From Maritimibacter sp. (GTDB taxonomy: Bacteria; Pseudomonadota; Alphaproteobacteria; Rhodobacterales; Rhodobacteraceae), in assembly GCA_002701395.1 (NCBI GenBank), contig NZVC01000042.1, positions 1 to 33,332 of the forward strand: a stretch of 33,332 nucleotides of DNA. Reading direction: 5' to 3'. The notes below the pieces were generated by a model. That model saw nothing but the letters and a program-made list of their open reading frames with translations, was not told the DNA's origin and did no database searches. Made by a program: the position numbers and the translations under genes. Shown here piece by piece: positions 16,284-25,825 of the stretch; the first letter of the stretch is position 1, and each line of letters opens with the position of its first letter.

Positions 16284-17594
16284 TTATTCTTTTGATCCCG
16301 CACCGCTGCACCAGTCGGTGACGATGCGGGCAGTCACGTCGACCATGCGCAGGAAGTCGGCCTCGTCGACCCACTCGTCATGGCGGTCGTTCTGGCTGAG
16401 ATCGCCCGACAGGCAGCCCAGCCCGACGCAGGGAATGCCTGCCTCGACCGCCGGGTTGCGGATGTCGGACGAGGTGTGCATCGCGTTCACGAACGGGGCC
16501 TCGCCGGTGACCGCGCTGACGGCGCCCGCGGACGTGACGTACAGCGGGTGGCCATCGGGCACCTCGGCGCCGGTGACGCCGGTGATCCAGTCCACCACGG
16601 GCGGGTTGTCCTTCAGCCACGGATCGGCTGCCGCGGCCTTGGCGATGGCGGCTTCGACCTCTTCTTGAACCTCGCGGTAGGTTTCGGACGGCGGGAAGGA
16701 GACGGCGCCACCCAGAATGCAGGTGTCGACGATGCGACCGAACTTGCGCAGCTCGCCGCATTGCATCCGCGAGACGTGCAGGTTGGTGGCCCGGCCCACG
16801 ACCGCCTCGATCAGCGGGTGCCGCACGCGCGCCGCACGCTCGTCCGCCAACGCCATCAGGGCGTCATGGATCAGAATGGCCTTGGTGACCGGGTTTTCGG
16901 ACAGGTGCGAGAAGGCGGTATGGCCCGGTTCCGTGGTGTCGGGCTGGCGGCCTTTCACCGTTACCGTGAATTCCAGATGGCCCGAGGCGAGCGCCTTGAT
17001 CTCGCGCATCCCGACCCCGGATTCCGCCGGGTGCAGATACAGCGCCGCGTCGGCGGCCAGCCCGTCGTGCAGCAGGGCCGCAACCCCGCGCGCGTACCGT
17101 TTACTGGGGGTCGAGGCGAACACCGCCCGCCCCATCGGGTTGCCCGTGGCAGCCGCCTTTTCAATGGCCAGCACGGCGGCTGCGCAGCCCGCAAGGTCGT
17201 CGGCGACGCCCCAGCCATAGATGCGGCCGCCGTCGACCTCGCCCGCGAAGGGATCGTGCGTCCATCGATCGGTGCCCGCCACCGGCTCGCCGTCGGGGTG
17301 CGCGAACATCAGCAGGCTGGGCAAGGCGTCATCGCCGGGCAAGGTCCCCACGACGGCGCGGCGGCGGGTTCCGTTGCGCGCGCCATCCTGGGCGAATTCG
17401 CCCACGACCGGCACCGCGCCCGGATCGTAGTCGTGAGTGGTGACGTCGCACCCCGCCGCCGCAAGCCGGTCAGCGATGATCTGCTGAACCTGCGCCTCGC
17501 CGTCGGCCTGAGCCGCGATCAGCTCGCGCAGGAAGGCAATCGCCGCCCCGGCATCCGTTTCGGTTTCCGCAACCTGTGCTGTCCCTTCGGGCAC
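16284..17594 (-). CDS. M20-like metallohydrolase homolog lacking the Glu-Glu pair
   Basis: A 436-aa protein with the fold pattern of M20 peptidases/deacylases (ArgE, DapE, PepV). Some metal-site motifs are present: H99-P-D101 (FAHPDGEP), D132 in GWGVADDLAG, E191 in YLHPAE and H406 near the C-terminus (DRHDEW). A TSSDIRNP element (374-381) is in the usual place. At the position of the conserved catalytic/bridging EE, the sequence reads STPSKRYARG (161-170), so both glutamates appear to be missing. Either the chemistry is altered or catalysis is lost. A GTG start (17592-17594) is chosen because GGGGAGG lies 5 nt upstream; an earlier in-frame TTG at 17636 lies inside the operator. It is the first gene of the importer operon. 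Confidence 0.8.
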   Translation of the reverse strand: MPEGTAQVAETETDAGAAIAFLRELIAAQADGEAQVQQIIADRLAAAGCDVTTHDYDPGAVPVVGEFAQDGARNGTRRRAVVGTLPGDDALPSLLMFAHPDGEPVAGTDRWTHDPFAGEVDGGRIYGWGVADDLAGCAAAVLAIEKAAATGNPMGRAVFASTPSKRYARGVAALLHDGLAADAALYLHPAESGVGMREIKALASGHLEFTVTVKGRQPDTTEPGHTAFSHLSENPVTKAILIHDALMALADERAARVRHPLIEAVVGRATNLHVSRMQCGELRKFGRIVDTCILGGAVSFPPSETYREVQEEVEAAIAKAAAADPWLKDNPPVVDWITGVTGAEVPDGHPLYVTSAGAVSAVTGEAPFVNAMHTSSDIRNPAVEAGIPCVGLGCLSGDLSQNDRHDEWVDEADFLRMVDVTARIVTDWCSGAGSKE

Positions 17595-17626
17595 AAGATC
17601 CTCCCCGTCCGCTTTTCGGACACTGC

Positions 17627-17636
17627 TTGTATACAA
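17627..17636. promoter_or_regulatory. GntR-type operator, site 1 (M20/amino-acid importer operon)
   Basis: TTGTATACAA is a perfect 10-bp palindrome 33 nt upstream of the M20-like start codon. It matches the TNGTATACNA type of operator known for GntR/FCD regulators. Read on the minus strand it contains TATACA, a possible -10 element, so binding would block RNA polymerase. The site sharing this core with three others in the window makes chance unlikely. Confidence 0.7.
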
Positions 17637-17709
17637 TTAATCATGAACAGTGCACAGCGCGAACGCAATACGCTTGTTGCCGGGACGGAAAGAAAACCCG
17701 AAACCGGAC

Positions 17710-17744
17710 AAAAAACGCATTCGCAACGGCCGATTTCGACCGTT
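17710..17744 (-). terminator. Possible terminator of the gntR gene
   Basis: On the minus strand, AACGGTCGA and TCGGCCGTT (17736-17744 and 17725-17733) form a 9-bp stem with one mismatch and a tiny loop. Ten bases later comes a run of six T (17715-17710). It lies about 45 nt after the gntR stop codon and before the operator and start of the next operon. Confidence 0.45.
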
Positions 17745-17790
17745 TTATGGGCGCTTTATCAATGCGTTGGAAACAGGACCCGGAACCGGG

Positions 17791-18471
17791 TCAGGACACC
17801 GCCTCGATGGCGAATTGGAACAGCGACCGGATATGGGTCGCAACCGCCTTGCGGGCGGCCGAGGCATTGCGAGATTCGATGGCGTCGAGAATCGCTTCGT
17901 GCTGGCGGCTGTCCGGTTCCAGCCGTTCCGACAGGCGGTCGATCTCGAACATCTTGGTGCTGGCGCGCAGCCCCATGATGACGTCCGCCATGACCTGATT
18001 GCCGCAATTCTCGATGAACAGGCCGTGCACTTCGTCGTCGGAGCGCCAGTGCGCCAGCATGTCATAGGGGCGTTTCGCCTCGACCGCCTTCAGCGTCTCG
18101 CGCGCGGCGTGGATATCCTCGTCCTTGACCCGGTCGACCGACAGCGCCGCCGCTTCGGCTTCCAGCAGTTCGCGGGTCTTGAGGCTTTGCAGGTACTCGC
18201 GCAATTCGACCTTGCGCACCTGAAACGAGCGATTGGCCGATTTCACCAGAACGCCTTCGGCTTCAAGGCGCTGCAACGCCTGACGCAACGGGGTCCGCGA
18301 GATGCCAAGGTGGTTGGCGATCTGCTGTTCCACGATCACGCTACCGGCGGCCAACTGCCGCTGTTCGATCATCGTCGAGATCTTGTCATAGGCCCGGCCC
18401 GACAGGGTGCCGCGCTTCGGGCGCAGGATCTCTTCGGACGGGTCCTCGATCGATTGCGTCGGGTTCGTCAT
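17791..18471 (-). CDS. GntR family transcriptional regulator, FCD subfamily
   Basis: DNA-binding repressor or activator of 226 aa. An N-terminal winged helix-turn-helix (about 24-88) contains RAYDKISTMIEQRQLAAG, QQIANHLGISRTPLRQAL and RLEAEGVL. A C-terminal all-helical FCD effector domain (about 95-215) keeps metal-binding histidine positions (DDEVHGLF, QHEAI, ATHIRS). FCD regulators sense organic acids, amino acids or sugar acids. Start ATG 18469-18471 is preferred; a GTG 12 nt upstream is possible and neither has a strong ribosome-binding site. It lies between the amidohydrolase and the M20/importer operon. One GTATAC operator stands about 120 nt in front of it, suggesting autoregulation, and three others flank its probable target operons. 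Confidence 0.92.
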   Translation of the reverse strand: MTNPTQSIEDPSEEILRPKRGTLSGRAYDKISTMIEQRQLAAGSVIVEQQIANHLGISRTPLRQALQRLEAEGVLVKSANRSFQVRKVELREYLQSLKTRELLEAEAAALSVDRVKDEDIHAARETLKAVEAKRPYDMLAHWRSDDEVHGLFIENCGNQVMADVIMGLRASTKMFEIDRLSERLEPDSRQHEAILDAIESRNASAARKAVATHIRSLFQFAIEAVS

Positions 18472-18590
18472 CGCTTCACTCACTGACTTCTGGCCTTCCG
18501 GTGGCACGCAATTGCCCGGAGACGCCCTTTGCCCCACGCGCAGGTCATCGAATACACGGTGTTGACCCATGGTGTACCGGACGCCCGCGA

Positions 18591-18600
18591 CTGTATACCG
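18591..18600. promoter_or_regulatory. GntR-type operator, site 2, with possible gntR promoter
   Basis: CTGTATACCG carries the GTATAC core in the 226-nt gap upstream of gntR. On the minus strand TATACA (18592-18597) can serve as -10 with TTGCCC 18 nt further upstream as -35. The flanking CCGTACGG (18598-18605) is itself palindromic. This arrangement fits autoregulation. Confidence 0.6.
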
Positions 18601-18697
18601 TACGGTCGCGTCATCGGGCAAGTGTGTGCACCCTGCGGCACACTCGCCGCGCGGCGCGCATCACCTGCCAGCACCCGGTCCATTGCGGCGCCGCGCC

Positions 18698-19948
18698 TCA
18701 GGCCGCGTCCGGCGGCGCCAGCCGCGACGTGGAATCGCGGACGGTGCGCCCGCCCTGGATCACCGACACGACGCGGTTCTCGTGCTGACCGAAACACGAC
18801 AGGTCGTCGAACGGGTTGGACTCGACCACCAGAAGATCGGCAAAGGCGCCTTCAGAGATTTCACCCACCTGCCCCTCCATCCGCACGATCTTGGCGTTGT
18901 TCACCGTCACATGGCGCAACGCCTCTGCGGGACCGCAGACCTCTTGGTGGATCATCAGACCGTCGCCCTGATATGTCTTCGGCGACCAGCACAGGTCGGT
19001 GCCGTAGCCGATGTTCACGCCAGCCGCCTGCGCGACCCGCAACGAGTCGAGACCCGAGGCCAGAACCTCGTCGTTCTTCTCGGCGTTCTCGTCGCTCCAG
19101 CCAAAGCCCTTGCCGTATTTGCCGTCGGCTTCGTAGGTGATCAGAGTAGGCACAAGGTGCGCGCCCTTCTCGGCCATCAACCGCGCGGTTTCGGCGGTCA
19201 GGAAGTTGCCGTGCTCGATCGACCGGACACCCGCCGTCACCGCGCGCCGGATGCCGACATCGCTGTAGACATGCGACAGCACGTAGCGGCCGCAGCGTTC
19301 GGTCTCGTCCACGATCGCGTACAACTCGTCCATCGAATACTGCGGATGGATCAGCTTGTCCCCCGGAGAGCTGACGCCGCCGCCCGCCATGATCTTGATC
19401 TGGTCGACGCCCTGCCGCGCGTTCTCGCGAACCGCCTTGCGCACCGCGTCGACACCGTCCGCGATGACCGAGGTTCCGCCGATCTCTGCCGAGCAATGGC
19501 AGGTATCGGCGCGGCCCCGGTGGTCGCCGTGCCCGCCGGTCTGGGACAGGATGCGGCCCGACACGAACAGGCGGGGACCGGCGAAGACCCCCTTCTCGAC
19601 CGCCGCGCGGTGGCCCTGATCGGCGCCGCCCGCGTCGCGCACCGTGGTGAAGCCACGCATCAGCATGCCCTTCAGGTGCTTGCCCGCCCGCGCCGTCAGT
19701 TCGGACGGCAGCACGTTGGTGCCGTCGTCGAACCCGCCGATGAAGCAGTGCGCGTGGCAATCCAGCAGGCCGGGCGACAGATAGCGCCCCTCGAGCGAGA
19801 CTTTCGCAACCCTCGTGTCAAGGTCGCCTTCCGGCACGATGGCGGCGATCTTGCCGCCCTTCACCACCACGGCCAGTCCGGTGCGGATCTCGCCTGCGGC
19901 CACATCCACGATCTGCGCGTCCGTGAGGGCATAGTCGGTGGGGGTCAT
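18698..19948 (-). CDS. Metal-dependent amidohydrolase (imidazolonepropionase/prolidase-like)
   Basis: Predicted cytoplasmic hydrolase of 416 aa cleaving an amide or peptide bond. A small N-terminal beta-sandwich (about 1-58) leads to the barrel. Metal-site residues are H65-x-H67 (DCHAHCF), K185 (QIKIMAGGG), probably carbamylated, H226 (LSHVYS), H246 (IEHGN) and D318 (YGTDLCW). This complete binuclear set is found in amidohydrolases cleaving Xaa-Pro or hydrophobic dipeptides and N-acyl amino acids, and in related imidazolonepropionase-like proteins. No signal peptide is visible. The start ATG at 19946-19948 has GAAGGAA upstream. It diverges from the peptide importer across a 408-nt region holding two GntR-type operators, so it may act on the imported peptide; this is inferred. 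Confidence 0.88.
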   Translation of the reverse strand: MTPTDYALTDAQIVDVAAGEIRTGLAVVVKGGKIAAIVPEGDLDTRVAKVSLEGRYLSPGLLDCHAHCFIGGFDDGTNVLPSELTARAGKHLKGMLMRGFTTVRDAGGADQGHRAAVEKGVFAGPRLFVSGRILSQTGGHGDHRGRADTCHCSAEIGGTSVIADGVDAVRKAVRENARQGVDQIKIMAGGGVSSPGDKLIHPQYSMDELYAIVDETERCGRYVLSHVYSDVGIRRAVTAGVRSIEHGNFLTAETARLMAEKGAHLVPTLITYEADGKYGKGFGWSDENAEKNDEVLASGLDSLRVAQAAGVNIGYGTDLCWSPKTYQGDGLMIHQEVCGPAEALRHVTVNNAKIVRMEGQVGEISEGAFADLLVVESNPFDDLSCFGQHENRVVSVIQGGRTVRDSTSRLAPPDAA

Positions 19949-20060
19949 CCTGATTCCTTCGCTGTTGGTCGTGTCCCGGGGCGCCGCAGCCCTTCGCGGG
20001 GCCAGCGCAAAGCGCATCGTCCTTCCGGGGTCGGAGTGATCGTTTCATATCGCTTTCGGA

Positions 20061-20070
20061 TTGTATACCG
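20061..20070. promoter_or_regulatory. GntR-type operator, site 3 (amidohydrolase side)
   Basis: TTGTATACCG contains the GTATAC core and shares TGTATACCGT with site 2. It lies 113 nt upstream of the amidohydrolase start codon. On the minus strand TATACA can act as -10; only a weak -35 (CGTCAA) is seen 17 nt upstream. Confidence 0.6.
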
Positions 20071-20222
20071 TCAGAATGCAGAATTTGACGGCGACCCGTG
20101 AAACCGGGGGGCGGGGGCGCTTGGCGATCGGGCCAGGACCGATTGATAGCGCCCCATTCCGCCGCACCCGCCCAAATTTTGCTCATCCCACCATGCGGGA
20201 GAGCCCAGACTCGTCACAGCGG

Positions 20223-20254
20223 TTGACAGCACATTGCGTCCTCATAGTATACAA
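20223..20254 (+). promoter_or_regulatory. Promoter of the peptide importer overlapped by GntR-type operator, site 4
   Basis: TTGACA at 20223-20228 is a perfect -35 hexamer. TAGTAT at 20245-20250 (16-bp spacer) or TATACA at 20248-20253 (19-bp spacer) serves as -10. The operator TAGTATACAA (20245-20254) covers that -10, so binding would block transcription. A half-like GCATAC follows at 20259. The leader before the importer ATG is about 100 nt. Confidence 0.65.
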
Positions 20255-20356
20255 TCCGCATACACATAGAAGCCTCAGCGGCCACACTTTCCCACACATT
20301 CAACCCAGTTGACCGGCGGACAAGCCGCCGGCATCGACCCCGACAGGAGTTATCAC

Positions 20357-21925
20357 ATGTTATCGCTTCGCACCCGCAAGGGCCTGACAGGTCTGGCTTT
20401 TGCGATTCCCTTTGGCCTGATGTCCATGACCGCGCTTCCCGCGCTGGCACAAGAGACTCTGGTCGTCGACGCCACCTTCCAGCTGAAGACCGCGGACCCC
20501 GCGCGCGCGTTCGAACCGACCGCCAGCCTTGTGCTGCACCCGGTTTACGAAACGCTCGTGACCTTCGACGGCTCGGACGTGACGCAGGTCGTGCCGCTGC
20601 TGGCCAGCGTCCCCGAGATTTCGGAAGACTTCAAAACCTTCACCTTCACGCTGACCCCCGGCGCGACCTTCAGCGACGGTTCGCCCGTCGAAGTGTCGGA
20701 CGTCGTCTTCTCGCTTGAGCGTGCGCGCGACCTGAAAGGCAGCCCGTCCTACCTGATGAACGGCGTGTCGGTCGCCGCGGGCGAGGCCGAGGGCACCATC
20801 GTCCTGACCACCGAGGAACCGGACCCTGCCCTGCCCTTCAAGCTGACCAACCTCGCGCTTGGCATCCTGAACGCCGAAGTGCTTCAGGAAAACGGCGGCA
20901 CCGCGACCCCCGAGGACGGCGCCGAGACCTACCTGTCGGGCACCTCGATCGGTTCCGGCCCCTATACGCTGACCAAGTTCGACACCTCGTCCGAAGTGAT
21001 CCTGACCGCGAACGAGAACTACTGGGGCGAAGTGCCGGTGTTCGACCGCATCGTCGTGCGCAACGTCAACAGCAACGCCCAGCAGATGAACGTCGCGCGC
21101 GGCGCGTCGCAGATCGCGCTGGCCCTGCGTCCCGATCAGGTCACCTCGATCGCGGACAGCGTCAACGTGATCTCGGTCCCCGCCGCCGACATGGGCTTTC
21201 TGTTCCTGAACGGCAATCCCGAGATCTCGAAGCTGTCGACCAATGCCGACCTGCGCGAAGCCATCCGCTACGGCATCGACTATACCGGCATCATCGACTT
21301 CATCGGTGAAGGTGCGGTGCAGCCCGCCGGCATCATCCCGACGATGATCGAAGGCTCGCTGCCGCTGGACGGCGTGCCGGTGCAGGACCTCGACCGCGCC
21401 AAGGCCGCGCTGGACCGCAGCGGCATCACCGATCCGACCCTGACGCTGAGCTACGCGGCGGACATCGCCAAGTACGGCATCGCCTTCGCCGACATCGCGG
21501 CGAAGATCCAGTCCGACCTTGCCGAGATCGGCATCAGCGTGGAACTGAACCCGGAATCGGTTCAGGCCAACCTCGACAACTATCGCGGCGGCACGCTTGA
21601 GATGAGCGTCCAGTGGTGGGGCGGCACACCGCACCCCAGCAACTCGCTGCCGTTCACGTCGGGCCAACTGGTCGGCCTGCGCGCTGGCTGGGCCGAGGGC
21701 GGCTCGCCCGAACTGGAAGAGCTGGCCGCGAAGGCCGAGGTCGCAGCCGATGCCGAGACGCGCATCGCGCTGTACCAGGAATGGCAGACGGTGCTGAACG
21801 AGGTCGGCCCCTTCATCCCGCTGTTCCAGCCGCCGGTCACGCTTGTCGGCTCGACGACCATCGAACCGCTGGAGTACAACCCGATGTGGACCGTCGACCT
21901 TGGCGACGTCCGTTTGGCTGACTAA
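20357..21925 (+). CDS. Dipeptide/oligopeptide ABC importer, substrate-binding protein (SBP family 5)
   Basis: Periplasmic binding protein of 522 aa. A basic N-terminus (MLSLRTRKG) and hydrophobic core end in ALPALAQ, giving likely cleavage after ALA or AQ. The mature part follows the SBP_bac_5 pattern: TLVVDATFQLKTADPARAFEP, a first lobe with FTFTLTPGATFSDGSPVEVSDVVFSLERA, SGPYTLTKF, and a late EYNPMW. The family carries peptides, opines, nickel or glycosides in a large enclosed pocket. The ATG at 20357 has AGGAG 7 nt upstream and puts the signal peptide at the start. It is first of five adjacent importer genes and follows a strong promoter with an operator. The chemistry of its neighbours favours a peptide-like or opine-like ligand. 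Confidence 0.92.
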   Translation: MLSLRTRKGLTGLAFAIPFGLMSMTALPALAQETLVVDATFQLKTADPARAFEPTASLVLHPVYETLVTFDGSDVTQVVPLLASVPEISEDFKTFTFTLTPGATFSDGSPVEVSDVVFSLERARDLKGSPSYLMNGVSVAAGEAEGTIVLTTEEPDPALPFKLTNLALGILNAEVLQENGGTATPEDGAETYLSGTSIGSGPYTLTKFDTSSEVILTANENYWGEVPVFDRIVVRNVNSNAQQMNVARGASQIALALRPDQVTSIADSVNVISVPAADMGFLFLNGNPEISKLSTNADLREAIRYGIDYTGIIDFIGEGAVQPAGIIPTMIEGSLPLDGVPVQDLDRAKAALDRSGITDPTLTLSYAADIAKYGIAFADIAAKIQSDLAEIGISVELNPESVQANLDNYRGGTLEMSVQWWGGTPHPSNSLPFTSGQLVGLRAGWAEGGSPELEELAAKAEVAADAETRIALYQEWQTVLNEVGPFIPLFQPPVTLVGSTTIEPLEYNPMWTVDLGDVRLAD

Positions 21926-21955
21926 AGATCCCGGCCCGGGCAGGAAGACACCGTC

Positions 21956-23008
21956 ATGATGAGCACTTTGAAATCAGGATGGTATCGCCTGCCCGGGCTG
22001 CTGCGCTATGCGCTGCAGCGCCTCGCGGTCGGGGCGCTGCTTTGCGTCGGCGTGACGTTCATTTCCTTCGGGCTGACCCAGGTGGTGCCCGGCGATCCCG
22101 TCGCCGCCAACCTTGGCGAACGCGCCGCCGCCGACCCCGAGATCGTGGCGCTGTACCGGGAACGCTATGGCCTGGACCGGTCGCTGCCGGAACAATACGG
22201 CCGCTATCTGTTCCGCCTGTTGCAGGGCGATCTGGGCGAGTCGCAACAGACCCACCGCCCGGTCGCCGCGGACCTTGCCCAGTACATGAGCGCGACACTG
22301 GAACTGGCCATCGTGGCGATGATCCTTGCCATGGCGGCGGGCGTCTCGCTTGGCCTGATCGCCGCCGTCTGGCGCAACCGATGGCCGGACCAGTTGATCC
22401 GCGTGGTGTCGCTGGCCGGTGTCTCGGTCCCAACCTTCTGGCTGGCGCTGGTCTGCCTGTATGTCTTCTTCTTCGTGCTGAACCTGTCGCCCGGCGTGGG
22501 TCGGCTGGGGCCCGGCACGCCCGCCCCTCCGGTGGTGACCGGGCTGTTCACGCTGGACGCGCTGCTGACTGGCCAATGGTCGACCCTGCGCGAGGCGCTG
22601 GCCTACATCGCCCTGCCCGCCCTTGTGCTGGCCACCTACACCACGGGCATCGTGACCCGGTTCACCCGCGCCGCGATGCTGGACGCGCTTGGCAACGAAT
22701 ACGTCCGCGCCGCCCGCGCCAAGGGCCTGCCCGCGCACACCGTGATCCTGCGCCACGCCCTGCGCCCCGCGCTGGCGGCGATCATCACCGTGTCCGGCAT
22801 GGCCTTCGGGCGGATGCTGGCGGGCGCGGTGCTGGTCGAGTCGGTCTATTCATGGCCCGGTCTGGGTCTTTATGCCTATCGCAGCGCGCTGACGCTGGAT
22901 CTGCAGGCGATCATGGGCGTCAGCCTTGTGATCGCGGTGATCTACATCCTTGTAAACCTTGCCGTCGACATCCTGTACGCGGTCATTGATCCGAGGATCC
23001 GCTACTGA
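21956..23008 (+). CDS. Dipeptide/oligopeptide ABC importer permease 1 (DppB-like)
   Basis: Membrane subunit of 350 aa with the DppB/OppB pattern: N-terminal helix (about 17-40), VVPGDPVAANLG, RYGLDRSLPEQYGRYL, and the loop GDLGESQQT. The six-helix core carries the EAA-type coupling motif YVRAARAKGL and LRHALRPAL, then ESVYSWPGLG. Two adjacent ATG codons (21956, 21959) are possible starts, with GGAAG upstream. It follows the binding-protein gene by 30 nt, and its TGA shares one base with the next ATG (TGATG), showing coupled translation. The sequence gives no transport specificity. Confidence 0.93.
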   Translation: MMSTLKSGWYRLPGLLRYALQRLAVGALLCVGVTFISFGLTQVVPGDPVAANLGERAAADPEIVALYRERYGLDRSLPEQYGRYLFRLLQGDLGESQQTHRPVAADLAQYMSATLELAIVAMILAMAAGVSLGLIAAVWRNRWPDQLIRVVSLAGVSVPTFWLALVCLYVFFFVLNLSPGVGRLGPGTPAPPVVTGLFTLDALLTGQWSTLREALAYIALPALVLATYTTGIVTRFTRAAMLDALGNEYVRAARAKGLPAHTVILRHALRPALAAIITVSGMAFGRMLAGAVLVESVYSWPGLGLYAYRSALTLDLQAIMGVSLVIAVIYILVNLAVDILYAVIDPRIRY

Positions 23009-23868
23009 TGTCCGACGCAATCGCAAACCCGCACAAGGCCGGTCGTCGCCTGCGGTCCGAGTGGATGCAGCCGCTGGGCCTGATCGGCGCCGCGATCCTG
23101 ATCGCCTTCGCCGTTGTCGCGCTTTTGGCGCCGCTGATCGCGCCCTATGACCCGCTGGCGCAGGACGGCGGCCGCCTGATGCCGCCAAGCGCCGAGCACT
23201 GGTTCGGCACCGACCAGCTGGGCCGCGACATCTTCAGCCGCGTCCTGCACGGCGCGCGCCTGTCGCTGCCCTATGCGCTGCAACTGGTCGTCATGGCGGG
23301 CATCCTTGGCACGCTGCTGGGCGCCATCGCGGGCTTCTTCGGCGGCTGGGTCGACAGCGTGATCATGCGGCTGGCCGACCTTGTGCTGGCCTTCCCCGAC
23401 ATCATCCTTGCGATGGCCGTGGTCGCCGCGCTGGGACCGGGACTGTTCAACGCGGTGCTGGCGGTGGTGATCGTCAGCTGGCCGATCTACGCCCGCGTCG
23501 CGCGGTCGATGATCCTGACGCTTAGGCAGGAACCCTATGTGCTGTCGCGCCGCCTGCTGGGCGCCTCGTCGCTGCGGACCCTGTGGTCCGAGGTCCGGCC
23601 CAACATCACCGGCCCGCTGGTGGTGCTGGTGGCGCTGGAGTACGGCCACGCCGTGCTGATCCTGTCGGGCCTGTCCTTCCTTGGCCTTGGGGCGCAGCCT
23701 CCGGCGGCGGAATGGGGGGCGATGGTGTCCGAGGGCGCGAAGTACTTCGACAAGTGGTGGATGAGCGTCTTCCCCGGCCTTGCGATCCTGCTGGTGGTGA
23801 TGGCCGCGAACTTTCTGGGCGACACGCTGCGCGACGTGATCGACCCGCGCAGCCGGAAACACCTGTGA
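23008..23868 (+). CDS. Dipeptide/oligopeptide ABC importer permease 2 (DppC-like)
   Basis: Second membrane subunit, 286 aa. It has the DppC N-terminal domain with one helix (LIGAAILIAFAVVALLAPL) and the periplasmic motif HWFGTDQLGRDIFSRVLHGARLSL. Further helices lead to the coupling loop with EPYVLSRRLLGASSLRTL and RPNITGPLVV, ending LGDTLRDVIDPR. It forms the heterodimeric channel with the upstream permease. Start and stop codons overlap both neighbours by one base (TGATG). Confidence 0.93.
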   Translation: MSDAIANPHKAGRRLRSEWMQPLGLIGAAILIAFAVVALLAPLIAPYDPLAQDGGRLMPPSAEHWFGTDQLGRDIFSRVLHGARLSLPYALQLVVMAGILGTLLGAIAGFFGGWVDSVIMRLADLVLAFPDIILAMAVVAALGPGLFNAVLAVVIVSWPIYARVARSMILTLRQEPYVLSRRLLGASSLRTLWSEVRPNITGPLVVLVALEYGHAVLILSGLSFLGLGAQPPAAEWGAMVSEGAKYFDKWWMSVFPGLAILLVVMAANFLGDTLRDVIDPRSRKHL

Positions 23869-24853
23869 TGTCCGACCCGCTTCTGAAGATCTCCGACCTG
23901 TCGATCAGCCTGCCGAAATCCGACGGCACCCGCCTGTTCGCGGTGCGCGAACTGGATCTGACGGTCCGCAGGGGCCAGATTGCCGGACTTGCGGGCGAAA
24001 GCGGGTCAGGCAAGTCGCTGACGTCGATGGCGCTGATGGGCCTGCTGCCGGACACCGCGCGGGTCAGCGGCACGGTGGCGTTGAACGGCCGCGACGTGCT
24101 GACCATGTCCCGGCGCGAAACGACGGCGGTGCGGGGGCGGCAGATCGCGATGATCTTTCAGGACCCGATGACCGCGTTGCACCCGATGCTTAGCATCGGG
24201 CGGCAGATGACCGAACACTACCGCCGCCACTTCCGGGCGTCGCAATCCGTGGCCAACGCCCGCGCCGAAGAGATGCTGGACCTTGTCCGCATCCCCGACC
24301 CGCGCGCCGCGATGAAGCGCAGCCCGCACGAGTTCTCGGGCGGGATGCGCCAGCGGATCGCCATCGCGATGGCGCTGTGCTGCGAACCCGCGCTGATCAT
24401 CGCGGACGAGCCGACGACGGCGCTGGACGTGACCGTGCAGGCGGGCATCCTGCGCCTGTTCGAACGGCTGAGGCAGGAACTGGACCTTTCGGTGCTGCTG
24501 ATCACCCACGACCTTGGCGTGATGTCCGCCGTCGCCGACGAGGTGTCGGTGATGTACGCGGGCCGCATCGTCGAAAGCGGCGCCCGTGCCGACGTGCTGA
24601 CGCGCCCGCGCCACCCCTACACCCACGGCCTGCTGGGCGCGCTGCCCGATGGCGCCGCTGGCGGCGGCGGGATGCAGCCCATTCCGGGCCTGCCGCCCTC
24701 GCTTGAAACGCACCCGCCCGGATGCGCCTTTCACCCGCGCTGCCCGTTCAGCACCCCGGCCTGTGAAACCACGGTGCCGTCGCTGGTCCGGATCGGCCCG
24801 GACCGCCGCATCGCCTGCACCCCCGACCCGCTGGCCGAAAGGGAAACCGCCTG

Positions 24854-24854
<1 letters not shown>
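23868..24854 (+). CDS. Dipeptide/oligopeptide ABC importer ATPase 1 (DppD-like)
   Basis: Cytoplasmic ATPase of 328 aa. Walker A is GESGSGKS (43-50), with Q-loop MIFQDPMTALHP, signature EFSGGMRQR, Walker B LIIADEPTTALD and switch ITHDLGVMS. The C-terminal oligopeptide-ABC extension (about 245-328) contains HPYTHGLLGALP and HPPGCAFHPRCPFSTPAC, whose cysteines may bind an Fe-S cluster or metal as in related Dpp/Opp proteins. Start ATG 23868-23870 shares one base with the previous stop. It pairs with the next ATPase as a heterodimer. Confidence 0.93.

Positions 24855-25815
<961 letters not shown>

Positions 25816-25825
<10 letters not shown>

Larger units (their letters stand above)
19949..20356. 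promoter_or_regulatory. Divergent control region between the amidohydrolase and the peptide importer
   Basis: This 408-nt non-coding region holds two GTATAC operators, at 20061-20070 and 20245-20254. The strong TTGACA -35 hexamer of the importer promoter is at 20223-20228, and its ribosome-binding site AGGAG at 20345-20349. No convincing small gene was seen. The amidohydrolase promoter probably overlaps the left operator. Confidence 0.65.
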
